Source: Salinicola lusitanus | Lineage (GTDB): Bacteria > Pseudomonadota > Gammaproteobacteria > Pseudomonadales > Halomonadaceae | Assembly (NCBI RefSeq): GCF_003206045.1 | Contig: NZ_PZJM01000014.1 | Location: 1 to 47,762 of the forward strand | Direction of reading: 5' to 3' | Length of the DNA: 47,762 nucleotides | In this document: piece by piece, positions 17,711 through 27,563 of the stretch | Layout: each line of letters begins with the position of its first letter | Numbering within the stretch: the stretch's first letter is position 1 | Notes under the pieces: generated by a model | What the model was told of the DNA's origin: nothing | Seen by the model: only the letters and a program-made list of their open reading frames with translations | Database searches by the model: none | Made by a program: the position numbers and the translations under genes

Positions 17711-17954
17711 GTTCGACGATCATCTTGACGAGACGCCGCAGCTCGGCGTTCTCTGGCCACTCGCGCCGCATCAGCCAGGTGAAGAGATCCTGGTCCTCGT
17801 TGGCCAGCAACTCCCGGTACAGCACCTGGTCCGAAGGCGTCAGTTGGTCGTAGCGCTCCTCGAGAAACGGCATCAGCAGCAGATCCAGCTCCCACATGCC
17901 ACGTCGTGAATGCCAGTAAAGCCGTCGTCGCGTGACATCTTCGTTGTCTGACAT
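17670..17954 (-). CDS. sdhE: FAD assembly factor SdhE (YgfY/CptB)
   Basis: A 94-residue protein that promotes covalent attachment of FAD to succinate dehydrogenase and fumarate reductase flavoprotein subunits. The hallmark RGxxE motif is present as R18-G19-M20-W21-E22 within RRLYWHSRRGMWELDLLL, and the helical bundle continues with FLEERYDQL and NEDQDLFTWL. Length is normal for the family. A TATAGT -10 box lies 45-50 bases upstream. It is first in an operon with the overlapping ygfX-like gene. Confidence 0.93.
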   Translation of the reverse strand: MSDNEDVTRRRLYWHSRRGMWELDLLLMPFLEERYDQLTPSDQVLYRELLANEDQDLFTWLMRREWPENAELRRLVKMIVEHAETTDNSRRQAL

Positions 17955-17998
17955 GGACTACCCTCGATCCGATGTGCTGAATGACTGCAATGCACAGC

Positions 17999-18004
17999 AC
18001 TATA
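17999..18004 (-). promoter_or_regulatory. Candidate sdhE -10 box
   Basis: TATAGT on the minus strand, 45 bases before the sdhE start. The hexamer 17 bases further upstream (TAGTGA) matches the -35 consensus poorly. Confidence 0.35.
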
Positions 18005-18057
18005 CCCGAGTGAACTGCCGGTCACTATTCAGTCATCCGGCTCACCCGGCTAATGCG

Positions 18058-18086
18058 TTGTTTTCTCGAAAGTTGCGAAGTATGCT
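18058..18086 (+). promoter_or_regulatory. Candidate ihfB promoter
   Basis: TTGTTT, 17 bases, TATGCT, placed about 77 bases before the ihfB start. This fits ihfB having its own promoter here, since the usual upstream gene rpsA is not adjacent. Confidence 0.5.
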
Positions 18087-18162
18087 GAAACGACAATAAC
18101 AGACGTCGGACGCCCATTACGCGGTTCTTGGCCGCCAGGCAGAGGCCTCACGGAGAATGTCG

Positions 18163-18459
18163 ATGACAAAGTCTGAATTGATCGAACAGATCGCCACCCG
18201 TCGCCCCGAGTTATCGGCGAAGGAAGTCGAAGCGGCGGTGCGCGTCATTCTCGATGATATCACCAACGCCCTGGCGGACGGCGGGCGCGTGGAAATTCGC
18301 GGATTCGGCAGCTTCTCGCTGCACTTTCGCGAGCCCAGGACCGGACGCAACCCCAAGACCGGCGACCCCGTCGACCTCGACGGAAAATACGTCCCGCACT
18401 TCAAGCCGGGCAAGGAACTACGCGAACAGGTCAATGCCAGCCGCGCGCTGGGCTATTGA
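18163..18459 (+). CDS. ihfB: Integration host factor beta subunit
   Basis: A 98-residue HU-family DNA-bending protein, the beta half of the IHF heterodimer that shapes chromosomal DNA and assists sigma-54 promoters, replication and recombination. It begins [11 protein letters not shown], as in E. coli, and has the beta-arm region [20 protein letters not shown] with the intercalating proline (RNPKTG). I chose the ATG at 18163 because GGAG is 7 bases upstream and the N-terminus then matches the family; an ATG two codons earlier is too close to it. In many gammaproteobacteria ihfB follows rpsA; here it does not (rpsA is at 25.7 kb on the other strand). Confidence 0.95.
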   Translation: MTKSELIEQIATRRPELSAKEVEAAVRVILDDITNALADGGRVEIRGFGSFSLHFREPRTGRNPKTGDPVDLDGKYVPHFKPGKELREQVNASRALGY

Positions 18460-18554
18460 TCTCCCCAGTCATTGCATCCGTCGCCCGATTCGACGGCTGC
18501 CATCGCGACGACCGATCACGACCGGACCGTCGCGGTGCGTCACCAGGAATTACT

Positions 18555-18860
18555 ATGCGCTGGCTCAAAGGCGTCATTCTCGCCATCATCCTGATCGTCG
18601 TGCTGCTGCTCGGCATCCTGTTTGCCGTCAACAACCAACAGCCGCTGCCACTGGACTTGATCTGGGTCCAGCTTCCCCCCGCTTCGTTGTCGCTATGGCT
18701 TCTGGTTGCCCTGGCTTGTGGCGTGATTCTCGGCATGCTGGCAATGACAGGGATGTATCTTCGTCTGAGAACCCTGTTGACCCGGGCCCAGCGTCACAAT
18801 CAGCAACAGCGCAAAGAACTCGATCGTCTACGGACGCAGGAGTTCAAGGAAAGCACCTGA
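18555..18860 (+). CDS. lapA: LPS assembly protein A (LapA)
   Basis: A 101-residue inner-membrane protein with two helices (about 5-24 and 43-66) and a C-terminal cytoplasmic coiled coil. LapA works with LapB to control LpxC turnover and so lipopolysaccharide synthesis. The motif FAVNNQQPLPLDLIW between the helices is typical. AGGA lies 7 bases before the ATG at 18555. The stop is immediately followed by the lapB ATG. Confidence 0.9.
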   Translation: MRWLKGVILAIILIVVLLLGILFAVNNQQPLPLDLIWVQLPPASLSLWLLVALACGVILGMLAMTGMYLRLRTLLTRAQRHNQQQRKELDRLRTQEFKEST

Positions 18861-20057
18861 ATGAGCGATCCTCTGCTGCTGGCGTTGCTGGTGGCAGCCA
18901 TCGCCATCGGCTGGTTGCTGGGGCGCTGGGAATCAGCGGGGCGCGGCCGGCGTCGGCCACGCCCCGAAATGCCGAGCGGCACCCTGCCGAAGGACTATTT
19001 CGTTGGCCTCAACTATCTGCTCAACGAGCAGCCGGACCGCGCCATCGAGACCTTCACCCAGGCGCTGGAAGTCAACAGCGACACGGTCGAGACGCATATC
19101 GCCCTGGGCAATCTCTACCGGTCGCGCGGCGAAGCCGATCGCGCCGTCCGCATCCACCAGAATCTGCTCGCCCGCCCGGCACTGTCCAACGCCCAGAGCG
19201 GCCAGGTCCAGCTGGAGCTCTCGCGCGACTTCCTCACCCTCGGGCTGCTCGACCGAGCCGAGCGGCTACTCCTGTCACTGCAGAAGAGCCAGGTCGACGA
19301 CGCGCAGAAGCTCGCCGCCAAACGCCTGCTCGTCGACCTGTTCGAGCGGGAAAAGGAGTGGGCCCAGGCTCTCGACACCGCCCAGCCACAACTGGTGCGT
19401 CAGGACCCCGACATCCGGCGGGCGGCGGCGCACTGGCACTGCGAGCTGGCCAGTAGGCACCGCATCGAGAGCAGTCCGTCACTGGCCAGAAAGGCCTTGA
19501 AACAGGCACTGCATACCGATGAACGCTGCGTTCGCGCCAACTGGATGCTGGGCCAGCTCGAGTGGGATATCGGCCACTATCGCGACGCGGCCCGATGCTG
19601 GCAGCGAATTCCCGAGCAGGATCCGAGTTTTACCACTATCGTGCTGGAACCGCTGCGCAATGCCTACCGTCTACTCGATGACGAGGACGGCTGGTGGCAA
19701 TTTCTGGAGAAGCAGTTGCAACACGACCCCCAGACCTCGGTGGTGATGATGGCTGCGGACACGCTAAGACACCGCCAGGGCACGGAGATCGCCTGCGCGT
19801 TCGTCAGCGATCAGTTGCGCGACCACCCCAGCCTGCGTGGCGTCGACTACCTGATGGACCTCTATCTGGACGATAGCGATCCCGCCGAGCGGGATCGGCT
19901 GGAGCTGCTCAAGCAGCACACCCGGCAATTGCTGAGCACCCGCCCGAGGCATCGCTGCCAGCGCTGCGGCTTCGGAGCCGAACAGCTGCACTGGCAGTGT
20001 CCCCGCTGTCGCAGCTGGGGTACCAGCAAACCGGTAACGGGCCTGGAAGGTGAATGA
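18861..20057 (+). CDS. lapB: LPS assembly protein B (LapB, tetratricopeptide protein)
   Basis: A 398-residue protein with an N-terminal membrane anchor (about 4-21), a basic stretch, TPR repeats (about 40-345; first repeat GLNYLLNEQPDRAIETF) and a C-terminal rubredoxin-type metal site with CQRCGF and CPRCRSW (about 358-382). LapB recruits the FtsH protease to LpxC and so limits lipid A synthesis. The start is contiguous with the lapA stop. The stop abuts the stop of the convergent pyrF with no intervening base; in E. coli pyrF instead follows lapB in the same direction. Confidence 0.93.
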   Translation: MSDPLLLALLVAAIAIGWLLGRWESAGRGRRRPRPEMPSGTLPKDYFVGLNYLLNEQPDRAIETFTQALEVNSDTVETHIALGNLYRSRGEADRAVRIHQNLLARPALSNAQSGQVQLELSRDFLTLGLLDRAERLLLSLQKSQVDDAQKLAAKRLLVDLFEREKEWAQALDTAQPQLVRQDPDIRRAAAHWHCELASRHRIESSPSLARKALKQALHTDERCVRANWMLGQLEWDIGHYRDAARCWQRIPEQDPSFTTIVLEPLRNAYRLLDDEDGWWQFLEKQLQHDPQTSVVMMAADTLRHRQGTEIACAFVSDQLRDHPSLRGVDYLMDLYLDDSDPAERDRLELLKQHTRQLLSTRPRHRCQRCGFGAEQLHWQCPRCRSWGTSKPVTGLEGE

Positions 20058-20765
20058 TCACGACCTGCCTGCCAGGGAGAGCTCGATATCGGCCAGCGCC
20101 GCCATCGGATCGGCCGCCTGGGTCACGGCCCGGCCGATGACCAGGTGCGTGCTGCCGGCGGCCATCGCGGCATCGGGGGTCATCACCCGCCGCTGATCCC
20201 CCTGCTCCGCGCTGGCGGGGCGAATCCCCGGCGTCACCTTGAGAAAACCCGCCCCACACAGCTCACGCAGCCGGGCGCTCTCGCGCGCCGAGCAGACCAC
20301 CCCATCCAGTCCACTTTCCTGGGCTAGCCTGGCCAGGCGCTCGACCTGAGACAGGGCACTGCCGGCGACGCCGGTTTCCTGGAGTTCGTCATCCGTCATG
20401 CTGGTCAGCACGGTGACCGCGATGAGCTGCGTCCCGAGCCCGCGTTTCGCCAATCGCTCGGCGCTCGCCTCCATCATCCGGCGACCGCCGGCAGCGTGTA
20501 CGTTGACCATCCACACGCCCAGATCGGCGGCAGCCTCCACCGCACCGGCGGCGGTATTGGGGATGTCGTGAAACTTCAGGTCCAGGAAGACCTCGAAACC
20601 CCGCTGGTGGAGCGCCTCGACGGCCCCAGGTCCCGCACGGGTGAACAACTCCTTGCCGACCTTGACCCGGCAACGGGCGGGGTCGAGCGCGTCGGCCAGT
20701 TGCAGCGCCGCAGCCAGGTCGGGGTAGTCGAGCGCAATGATGAGCGGCGATTCCGGGGCGGGCAT
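20058..20765 (-). CDS. pyrF: Orotidine 5'-phosphate decarboxylase
   Basis: A 235-residue TIM-barrel enzyme that makes UMP from OMP, the last step of de novo pyrimidine synthesis. The catalytic signature [10 protein letters not shown] gives D62, K64 and D67; the phosphate-binding region carries TPGIRP and GRAVTQA. Length is normal. The gene faces lapB with zero bases between stop codons, so its transcript must terminate inside, and antisense to, lapB. A leftward pyrF next to a rightward lapB differs from the co-directional order in E. coli and suggests a local inversion. Confidence 0.95.
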   Translation of the reverse strand: MPAPESPLIIALDYPDLAAALQLADALDPARCRVKVGKELFTRAGPGAVEALHQRGFEVFLDLKFHDIPNTAAGAVEAAADLGVWMVNVHAAGGRRMMEASAERLAKRGLGTQLIAVTVLTSMTDDELQETGVAGSALSQVERLARLAQESGLDGVVCSARESARLRELCGAGFLKVTPGIRPASAEQGDQRRVMTPDAAMAAGSTHLVIGRAVTQAADPMAALADIELSLAGRS

Positions 20766-20990
20766 GGGTCGTCTCCTGCAGTCGAATTCGGGCGGGAGTA
20801 TACCTGACCCGGCAATGGATAGGGCCCTCCTGCCACATCCGCGCCAGCTACTTTAGCGAGATTGAGTAGAAATTGGCTGACAGGAATGATCGCTTTTTTC
20901 CGATAAAAAATCGTGACGCAGCGTCGATACCTGAGAGTGATGGCCGGTCACGAGGCCAGCTTTCACTCACTGCAACCGAGAGAGATGCTC

Positions 20991-21254
20991 ATGAAGACGC
21001 TGCTCCAAGCCGTGCTGTTCTCGCTGTTCAGCTTCGCCGCCCTCCCGGCGCTAGCTCAGGATACGCCCGTCAACATCAACGAGGCGTCGGTCGAGACGTT
21101 GACGACGCTACCCGGGATCGGTGCAGTCAAGGCACAAGCGATCGTCGACGACCGGGAAGCCAATGGCAACTACGAGAGCCTGGAAGACCTGACTCGCATC
21201 GACGGAATCGGCAACGCCACGGTGGCCAATCTCGCCGACAGTGCGACGTTTTGA
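20991..21254 (+). CDS. ComEA-like helix-hairpin-helix protein
   Basis: An 87-residue secreted protein: signal peptide 1-24 (ending ALAQD), then a tandem helix-hairpin-helix DNA-binding unit (VNINEASVETLTTLPGIG and SLEDLTRIDGIG). ComEA-type proteins bind incoming DNA in the periplasm during natural transformation; single-domain forms like this are common in gammaproteobacteria. I chose the ATG at 20991 because GAGAG precedes it by 7 bases and it begins a clean signal peptide. It is monocistronic. The presence of pilABCD in the same window fits a DNA-uptake role, but other competence genes are not visible. Confidence 0.85.
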   Translation: MKTLLQAVLFSLFSFAALPALAQDTPVNINEASVETLTTLPGIGAVKAQAIVDDREANGNYESLEDLTRIDGIGNATVANLADSATF

Positions 21255-21362
21255 GCCCTGCTCCGGGGCCGGCGGCTCGTCGGCTCCGGGGTGGCAAACG
21301 GTTGCAATTCCCCCATTCGTCTCCATCTTGCCAAGTCAGGCAGCGTCAACGACGGAGACATC

Positions 21363-21833
21363 ATGCCCCTGCTCATCCTCATCGCCCTATTCGCGATCGC
21401 GGACTTCGCCGTGCTCTTTACCCTGGGCGCAAAAATAGGCCTGCTGGCCAGCCTGGTGTGGATTGTCGCCAGTGGCGCCCTCGGTATTCATCTCATTCGC
21501 CGTGAGAGCCTGCTGACGCTTCAGCGAGCCCGTGCCCGCATGGCAGCCGGTGAAATTCCCTCGGACGAAATCCTGGCGGGGGCGTCATTCGTATTGGCTG
21601 GCATCCTGCTGATAGCACCCGGTTTTCTTTCCGATATCGTGGGTCTAATATGCCTGGCCCCCGGCAGCGGTCAGCTGATGCGTCGCTGGTCCACCCGAGG
21701 CAGCCGAGGCGCTGGCCCGAAGGGTGCCGAAATCCCCGGCGACTGGGATGCCCATCGGCGCGATTCGGACAGTACCGCCAGCAGCGCTGATACCGACCCC
21801 ATCGAGGGCGAGTATCTCGGCAAGGAACGTTGA
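21363..21833 (+). CDS. fxsA: FxsA family membrane protein
   Basis: A 156-residue inner-membrane protein with about three to four hydrophobic segments (about 2-20, 26-45, 68-100), the family LIAPGFLSDIVGL motif (about 83-95) and a hydrophilic C-terminal tail rich in S, D and R. E. coli FxsA relieves F-plasmid exclusion of phage T7, and its gene also lies near groES. I chose the ATG at 21363 because GGAG lies 8 bases upstream and the protein then begins with the first helix. The next gene is groES behind its own heat-shock promoter. Confidence 0.88.
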   Translation: MPLLILIALFAIADFAVLFTLGAKIGLLASLVWIVASGALGIHLIRRESLLTLQRARARMAAGEIPSDEILAGASFVLAGILLIAPGFLSDIVGLICLAPGSGQLMRRWSTRGSRGAGPKGAEIPGDWDAHRRDSDSTASSADTDPIEGEYLGKER

Positions 21834-21868
21834 AGCCCCGCCGGGCGATAAAATTTTCAGGCCGCCCC

Positions 21869-21894
21869 CTTGAAACCGGCTGGCCAGACCCAAT
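21869..21894 (+). promoter_or_regulatory. Heat-shock (sigma-32) promoter of groES-groEL
   Basis: CCCCCTTGAA (CTTGAA at 21869-21874), 14 bases, then CCCAAT (21889-21894). This matches the sigma-32 pattern CTTGAA-N13/14-CCCCAT closely and lies about 125 bases before groES. Confidence 0.75.
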
Positions 21895-21937
21895 CAAGGC
21901 AGCAGCGACAGTTTTAGGCCGTCAGGCCCATTAACCG

Positions 21938-21953
21938 GAAGGCGAAAGCCTTC
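21938..21953 (+). other. GNRA-capped hairpin in the groES leader
   Basis: GAAGGC-GAAA-GCCTTC forms a perfect 6-base stem with a GAAA tetraloop in the 5' untranslated leader, about 70 bases before groES. It has no U tract, so it is not a terminator; it may stabilise the mRNA or act as a thermosensitive element. Confidence 0.5.
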
Positions 21954-22020
21954 GCCCCTTGAGCCAGGCTCATGTGGGAACGTGCATTTGTAACATGCAA
22001 CCATCAGGAGAACGTGAGCA

Positions 22021-22314
22021 ATGAAAATCCGTCCCTTGCACGATCGCGTCATCGTACGTCGCAAAGAAGAAGAGCAGAAAACTGCTGGCGGCATCGTGCT
22101 TCCGGGCAGTGCCCAGGAGAAGCCGACGCGCGGTGAAGTCCTGGCAGTGGGCAACGGTCGCATCCTCGAGAGCGGCGAAGTTCGCGCACTGGACGTCAAG
22201 GTTGGCGACACCGTGATTTTCAAGGAAGGCTTCGGCGTCGAAAAGCAGAAGGTCGACGGTGAAGAAGTCCTGATCATGAGCGAAAGCGACATTCTGGCCG
22301 TCGTCGAAGGCTGA
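22021..22314 (+). CDS. groES: Co-chaperonin GroES
   Basis: A 97-residue co-chaperonin that caps the GroEL cavity as a heptamer. It begins [14 protein letters not shown], has the mobile loop [20 protein letters not shown] and the [11 protein letters not shown] and [17 protein letters not shown] ends. AGGAG lies 9 bases before the ATG. It is co-transcribed with groEL 58 bases downstream from a sigma-32 promoter. Confidence 0.98.
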   Translation: MKIRPLHDRVIVRRKEEEQKTAGGIVLPGSAQEKPTRGEVLAVGNGRILESGEVRALDVKVGDTVIFKEGFGVEKQKVDGEEVLIMSESDILAVVEG

Positions 22315-22360
22315 TCGGCCGAAGCTCGACGATTCATCAAGATTTCACGCATTACATTAG

Positions 22361-24016
<1,656 letters not shown>

Positions 24017-24057
24017 TCACTGCCCCGCCATCGCCTGATCCTTTCAGGTATCATGGA

Positions 24058-24086
24058 AAGCCCCGCCTTCTGGCGGGGCTTTTTTT
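24058..24086 (+). terminator. Rho-independent terminator of groESL
   Basis: Perfect 10-base stem AAGCCCCGCC / GGCGGGGCTT with a TTCT loop and a run of T residues. Confidence 0.95.
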
Positions 24087-24177
24087 GGTTCTGTCGTCGA
24101 GTCGGCCTGGCCTTCGGCCCGCCCGGAGGCAGTCGCCGACACCCTGAATTCTTCTTGCCCCCAGGAGTTTTTCGCGC

Positions 24178-24897
24178 ATGCTGGATCGCATTCGCATCGT
24201 TCTCGTCCAGACGTTCCACCCCGGCAATATCGGTGCCAGCGCGCGCGCGATGAAGACCATGGGCCTCAGCGACCTGGTGCTGGTCGCTCCACGCCAGTTT
24301 CCCGATGAGGAGGCGACGCGGCTCGCCGCCGGCGCCGCCGACCTCGTCGAGGGCTGCCGCGTCGTCGACTCCCTGCCGGCGGCGATTGGCGACTGCGTAC
24401 AAGTCATCGGCGCCAGCGCCCGCCTGCGCAGCCTGCCGCTGCCCTGCTACCACGAACCGGAGCAGATGGCCGCCGAACTCTGGCGTCGCCTGCCGGAGGG
24501 GCCGGTCGCCATCGTCTTCGGGCGGGAGCGATATGGCTTGACCAACGAGGAGATCGGCCACTGCACGCATCAGTTGAACATCCCTGCCAACCCGGACTAT
24601 GGCGTGCTCAACCTCTCCCAGGCCGTGCAGATCGTCGCCTACGAGGCGTTCCGACAATCCCGCATCCAGGGGGAAGCGCGGCAGATGCCCAAGGCCAGCG
24701 GCCCTTATCCGACGATGGAGCAGCTGGATCACTTCTACGCCCACCTGCACCGGGCCCTGGAGAGCGCCGGGTTCCTGACCCAACCCCACGCCCGGACCGA
24801 GGCTCATCTGCGTGCCCTGTTCACCCGTGCCGAGCCGAGTCGCAAGGAGCTGTCGATTCTGCGTGGCGTGCTCAATGCGCTCGAACGCCACGATTGA
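24178..24897 (+). CDS. trmJ: tRNA (cytidine/uridine-32-2'-O)-methyltransferase TrmJ
   Basis: A 239-residue SPOUT-class methyltransferase that 2'-O-methylates position 32 of tRNAs. The family motifs are VLVQTFHPGNIGASARAMK (motif 1), FGRERYGLTNEEI (motif 2) and LNLSQAVQIVAYE (motif 3), the last two forming the knotted SAM site. CAGGAG lies 11 bases before the ATG. In many relatives the iron-sulfur genes iscR/iscS lie near trmJ; here the next gene is an unknown one behind a Fur-box promoter. Confidence 0.94.
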   Translation: MLDRIRIVLVQTFHPGNIGASARAMKTMGLSDLVLVAPRQFPDEEATRLAAGAADLVEGCRVVDSLPAAIGDCVQVIGASARLRSLPLPCYHEPEQMAAELWRRLPEGPVAIVFGRERYGLTNEEIGHCTHQLNIPANPDYGVLNLSQAVQIVAYEAFRQSRIQGEARQMPKASGPYPTMEQLDHFYAHLHRALESAGFLTQPHARTEAHLRALFTRAEPSRKELSILRGVLNALERHD

Positions 24898-24906
24898 CGA
24901 CAGACT

Positions 24907-24948
24907 TTGACACGGACATCCAAGCCATAGAGAATGGTAATCACTCTC
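24907..24948 (+). promoter_or_regulatory. Promoter overlapped by a Fur box
   Basis: TTGACA (24907-24912), 17 bases, GAGAAT (24930-24935). The 19 bases at 24930-24948, GAGAATGGTAATCACTCTC, match the Fur consensus GATAATGATAATCATTATC at 15 of 19 positions and cover the -10 box, the expected place for iron-dependent repression. It drives the small gene at 24971. Confidence 0.75.
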
Positions 24949-24970
24949 ATCAACAGAGTGATGGTGAACC

Positions 24971-25366
24971 ATGCATTCAGAGCGCTCCCGACTCCACTAC
25001 ACCTGCGTCTTTCTGCTGGTCTCCTTTCAGGCCGTGCGCCAATCGCTACCCGCCGCCACCCCCTCGGCAGCGCCGTGCTGGCTAGACGCCGAGATGCTGA
25101 AGATGCTGCTGCGCGAGCTCAAGCGCTGCCGCGAAGAGGCCTCCCCCTTCCCGCCGGTGCACGCCTCGCTGGACGTCGCTACCTACCACTGCGGCCTGCT
25201 GATGGCGCAGTGCCCGGCGGCACTGGATCCCTCGCTCTGCAGCTACCATCTGGATGCCATCACCCAACCGCTCAAGCAGGCCATCGCTGAGCTCTCCGGC
25301 CACCACGCTGCGACCCCGGGCGCGACACAGAGCGGACGAGGCTGGCGCGGCTGGCTGAAGCGCTAA
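24971..25366 (+). CDS. Unknown small protein under apparent Fur control
   Basis: A 131-residue protein I do not recognise. Codon use (G or C in most third positions) agrees with a real gene in this frame and not in the overlapping frames. The N-terminal 35 residues include a mildly hydrophobic stretch (about 10-21) that might be a weak signal or anchor; the middle (about 39-110) looks helical and holds six cysteines, several spaced CHC-like around YHCGLLMAQCPAALDPSLC; the C-terminus is basic with WRGW. There is no CxxC cluster. The ATG at 24971 follows GGTGA by 4 bases. A Fur box over its promoter implies expression when iron is short. No partner gene follows; a structured intergenic element and the rpsA terminator lie downstream. 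Confidence 0.65.
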   Translation: MHSERSRLHYTCVFLLVSFQAVRQSLPAATPSAAPCWLDAEMLKMLLRELKRCREEASPFPPVHASLDVATYHCGLLMAQCPAALDPSLCSYHLDAITQPLKQAIAELSGHHAATPGATQSGRGWRGWLKR

Positions 25367-25412
25367 GCGCTCGTACCCAATCCTGTGACGATTTTCCAAA
25401 CCCTTTGACGAA

Positions 25413-25493
25413 GGGCGCCGGGGGGCAGGGTAAAGCGAGGGTCCTTTGCCAGGGATGGCAAAGGTAGCGCCCAAGGAGGGGTTCACAGCGCCC
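25413..25493. repeat. Structured intergenic element with a GGGATGG hairpin
   Basis: A 9-base perfect stem CCTTTGCCA / TGGCAAAGG (25443-25451 and 25456-25464, loop GGGA) is enclosed by GGGCGC (25413-25418) and GCGCCC (25467-25472), then AAGGAGGGGTTCACAGCGCCC. This resembles the CCATCCCTGGC-type dispersed intergenic elements familiar from halomonads and pseudomonads; only one copy is present in this window, so repeat status rests on recognition and not on the sequence here. Confidence 0.5.
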
Positions 25494-25610
25494 TCGCGAC
25501 ACCCCGCCGCCGGAGAAGCCCACTATCGTCTACCGGCTTTTTGAAAGGCGTTCGTCGTCGCACGCGGAGAGGCGCCATCACCGCCCTACCGATCAGCGAG
25601 TGACAGACAT

Positions 25611-25640
25611 AAAAAAACAGCGCCCGAAGGCGCTGTTTTT
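25611..25640 (-). terminator. Rho-independent terminator of rpsA
   Basis: Perfect 12-base stem AAAAACAGCGCC / GGCGCTGTTTTT with a CGAA loop, 24 bases after the rpsA stop on the minus strand, ending in a T run in that direction. Its symmetry lets it also stop rightward transcription from the Fur-box gene. Confidence 0.93.
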
Positions 25641-25664
25641 CATGGGAAGACCGAATCCGAAGGA

Positions 25665-27341
25665 TCAGTCCTGGCCCATCTGCTGCTTGATCAGATCACC
25701 AATGGTGGTCGGGCCGTTGGGCTCGACGTCCTGATCGCGCAGTTTACCCATGTTGCGACGGGTATCGACCTGGTCCTTGGCTTTGATGGACAGGTTGATG
25801 ACGCGGCTCTTGCGATCCACGTTGACGATCTTGGCTTCGACGCTGTCGCCTTCGTTCAGCACGTTGCGGGCGTCTTCGACACGATCGGCACTGATCTCGG
25901 ACGCCTTGAGCACGGCCACGACATCAGTCGCCAGCTCGACATGGGCTTCCTTGGCATCGACTTCGATGATGCGGCCAGTGACCACGGCACCCTTGTCGTT
26001 GACAGCCAGGAACTCGGAGACCGGATCGGACTCGAGCTGCTTGATGCCCAGCGAGATGCGCTCACGCTCCGGGTCGATCGACAGGATGACCGCTTCCGCT
26101 TCATCGCCCTTCTTGAACTGGCGAACGGCTTCTTCGCCGGTCTCGCTCCAGGAGATGTCGGAGAGGTGAACCAGACCGTCGATGCCGCCTTCCAGGCCGA
26201 TGAAGATACCGAAATCGGTGATCGACTTGATGGTACCGGCAACGCGGTCGCCCTTGTTGTAGCGGCCGCTGAAGTCTTCCCACGGGTTGGTGGTGCACTG
26301 CTTGATACCCAGGGAGATACGACGACGCTCTTCGTCGATGTCGAGAACCATGACTTCGACTTCGTCACCGACCTGAACCACCTTGGACGGATGGATGTTC
26401 TTGTTGGTCCAGTCCATTTCGGAGACGTGAACCAGACCTTCGACACCCTCTTCCAGCTCGGCAAAGCAGCCGTAGTCGGTCAGATTGGTGACGCGGGCGT
26501 TGACCTTCATGCCTTCCGGATAACGGTCGACGATGTTGACCCACGGATCTTCGCCCAGCTGCTTCAGGCCCAGCGATACGCGATTGCGCTCGCGATCGAA
26601 CTTGAGAACCTTGACGTTGATCTCGTCGCCGACAGCCACGATTTCGCTCGGATGCTTGATTCGCTTCCAGGCCATGTCGGTGATGTGCAGCAGGCCATCG
26701 ACGCCACCGAGGTCGACGAACGCGCCGTAGTCGGTGAGGTTCTTGACGATACCGTTGATCTGCTGGCCTTCCTGCAGAGTCGCCAGCAGCGCTTCACGCT
26801 CGGCGCTGTTCTCGGCTTCGAGAACGGCACGGCGAGAAACGACGACGTTGTTGCGTTTCGGGTCGAGCTTGATGACCTTGAAGTCCAGCTCTTTGTGTTC
26901 CAGGTGCGCAGTGTCGCGTACCGGACGCACGTCGACCAGCGAGCCCGGCAGGAAGGCGCGGATGGAGGAGACGTCGACGGTAAAGCCGCCCTTGACCTTG
27001 CCGTTGATCACGCCCTTGACGATCTCGTCCTTCTCGAAGGCCGCTTCCAGTTCCTTCCACGCTTCGGCGCGCTTGGCCTTCTCGCGTGACAGGCGGGTCT
27101 CACCGAACCCGTCTTCGACGGCTTCCAGCGCGACCTTGACTTCGTCACCGACCGCAATGGTCATTTCGCCATTGTCGTCGCGGAACTGCGCCGCGGGGAT
27201 CTGCCCCTCGGACTTCAGACCGGCGTTGACGGTGATCCAGTCGCCTTCGATGTCAACCACGGTCGCCATGACGATGGCACCGGGTTCCATGTTGATGTCC
27301 TGGAGAGACTGTTCGAACAACTCAGCAAAGCTTTCGCTCAT
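25665..27341 (-). CDS. rpsA: 30S ribosomal protein S1
   Basis: A 558-residue RNA-binding ribosomal protein needed for initiation on most mRNAs. It has six S1 domains in series; the four C-terminal ones share the [24 protein letters not shown] strand and the RERxxxSLGIKQ endings. The start [14 protein letters not shown] is the conserved ribosome-binding N-terminus. AGGA lies 6 bases before the ATG, a modest ribosome site, as is usual for autoregulated rpsA. It is last in a leftward gyrA-to-rpsA array; the usual downstream ihfB is absent and a terminator follows instead. Confidence 0.97.
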   Translation of the reverse strand: MSESFAELFEQSLQDINMEPGAIVMATVVDIEGDWITVNAGLKSEGQIPAAQFRDDNGEMTIAVGDEVKVALEAVEDGFGETRLSREKAKRAEAWKELEAAFEKDEIVKGVINGKVKGGFTVDVSSIRAFLPGSLVDVRPVRDTAHLEHKELDFKVIKLDPKRNNVVVSRRAVLEAENSAEREALLATLQEGQQINGIVKNLTDYGAFVDLGGVDGLLHITDMAWKRIKHPSEIVAVGDEINVKVLKFDRERNRVSLGLKQLGEDPWVNIVDRYPEGMKVNARVTNLTDYGCFAELEEGVEGLVHVSEMDWTNKNIHPSKVVQVGDEVEVMVLDIDEERRRISLGIKQCTTNPWEDFSGRYNKGDRVAGTIKSITDFGIFIGLEGGIDGLVHLSDISWSETGEEAVRQFKKGDEAEAVILSIDPERERISLGIKQLESDPVSEFLAVNDKGAVVTGRIIEVDAKEAHVELATDVVAVLKASEISADRVEDARNVLNEGDSVEAKIVNVDRKSRVINLSIKAKDQVDTRRNMGKLRDQDVEPNGPTTIGDLIKQQMGQD

Positions 27342-27355
27342 GTGATTCCTACGTG

Positions 27356-27382
27356 ATCAACGTTGATGACGGTCAAACCGTC
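27356..27382 (-). promoter_or_regulatory. Two adjacent palindromes in the rpsA leader
   Basis: The perfect 12-base palindrome ATCAACGTTGAT (27356-27367) abuts the hairpin GACGGT-CAA-ACCGTC (27368-27382), 15-41 bases before the rpsA start. E. coli S1 represses its own translation through leader hairpins, so these are candidates for a similar element. Confidence 0.45.
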
Positions 27383-27563
27383 TTCCTCCGTACCACCAGC
27401 GAGCACGGGCCTTATCGACATATCCCTGGGGATGTTGGCGCTGGTTCGACCTGCAGCGACTTTTCAGTCGGGTCGTTGCACGTCATGACATCTTGCCAGG
27501 GGCCCCGGGAGCGGAAGTGCGTCGTCGGCTTCTGCCGGGAAGCGGGACTGAAACCGGTAGGCT

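Noticed and set aside
21241..21300. Terminator after the comEA-like gene.
   Set aside because: The GC-rich stretch has a direct repeat GCTCCGGGG but no clean stem with T tract.
24961..25290. Alternative overlapping frame starting at 24961 beside the Fur-controlled gene.
   Set aside because: Its product is R/P/A/L noise and third-position GC favours the frame starting at 24971.
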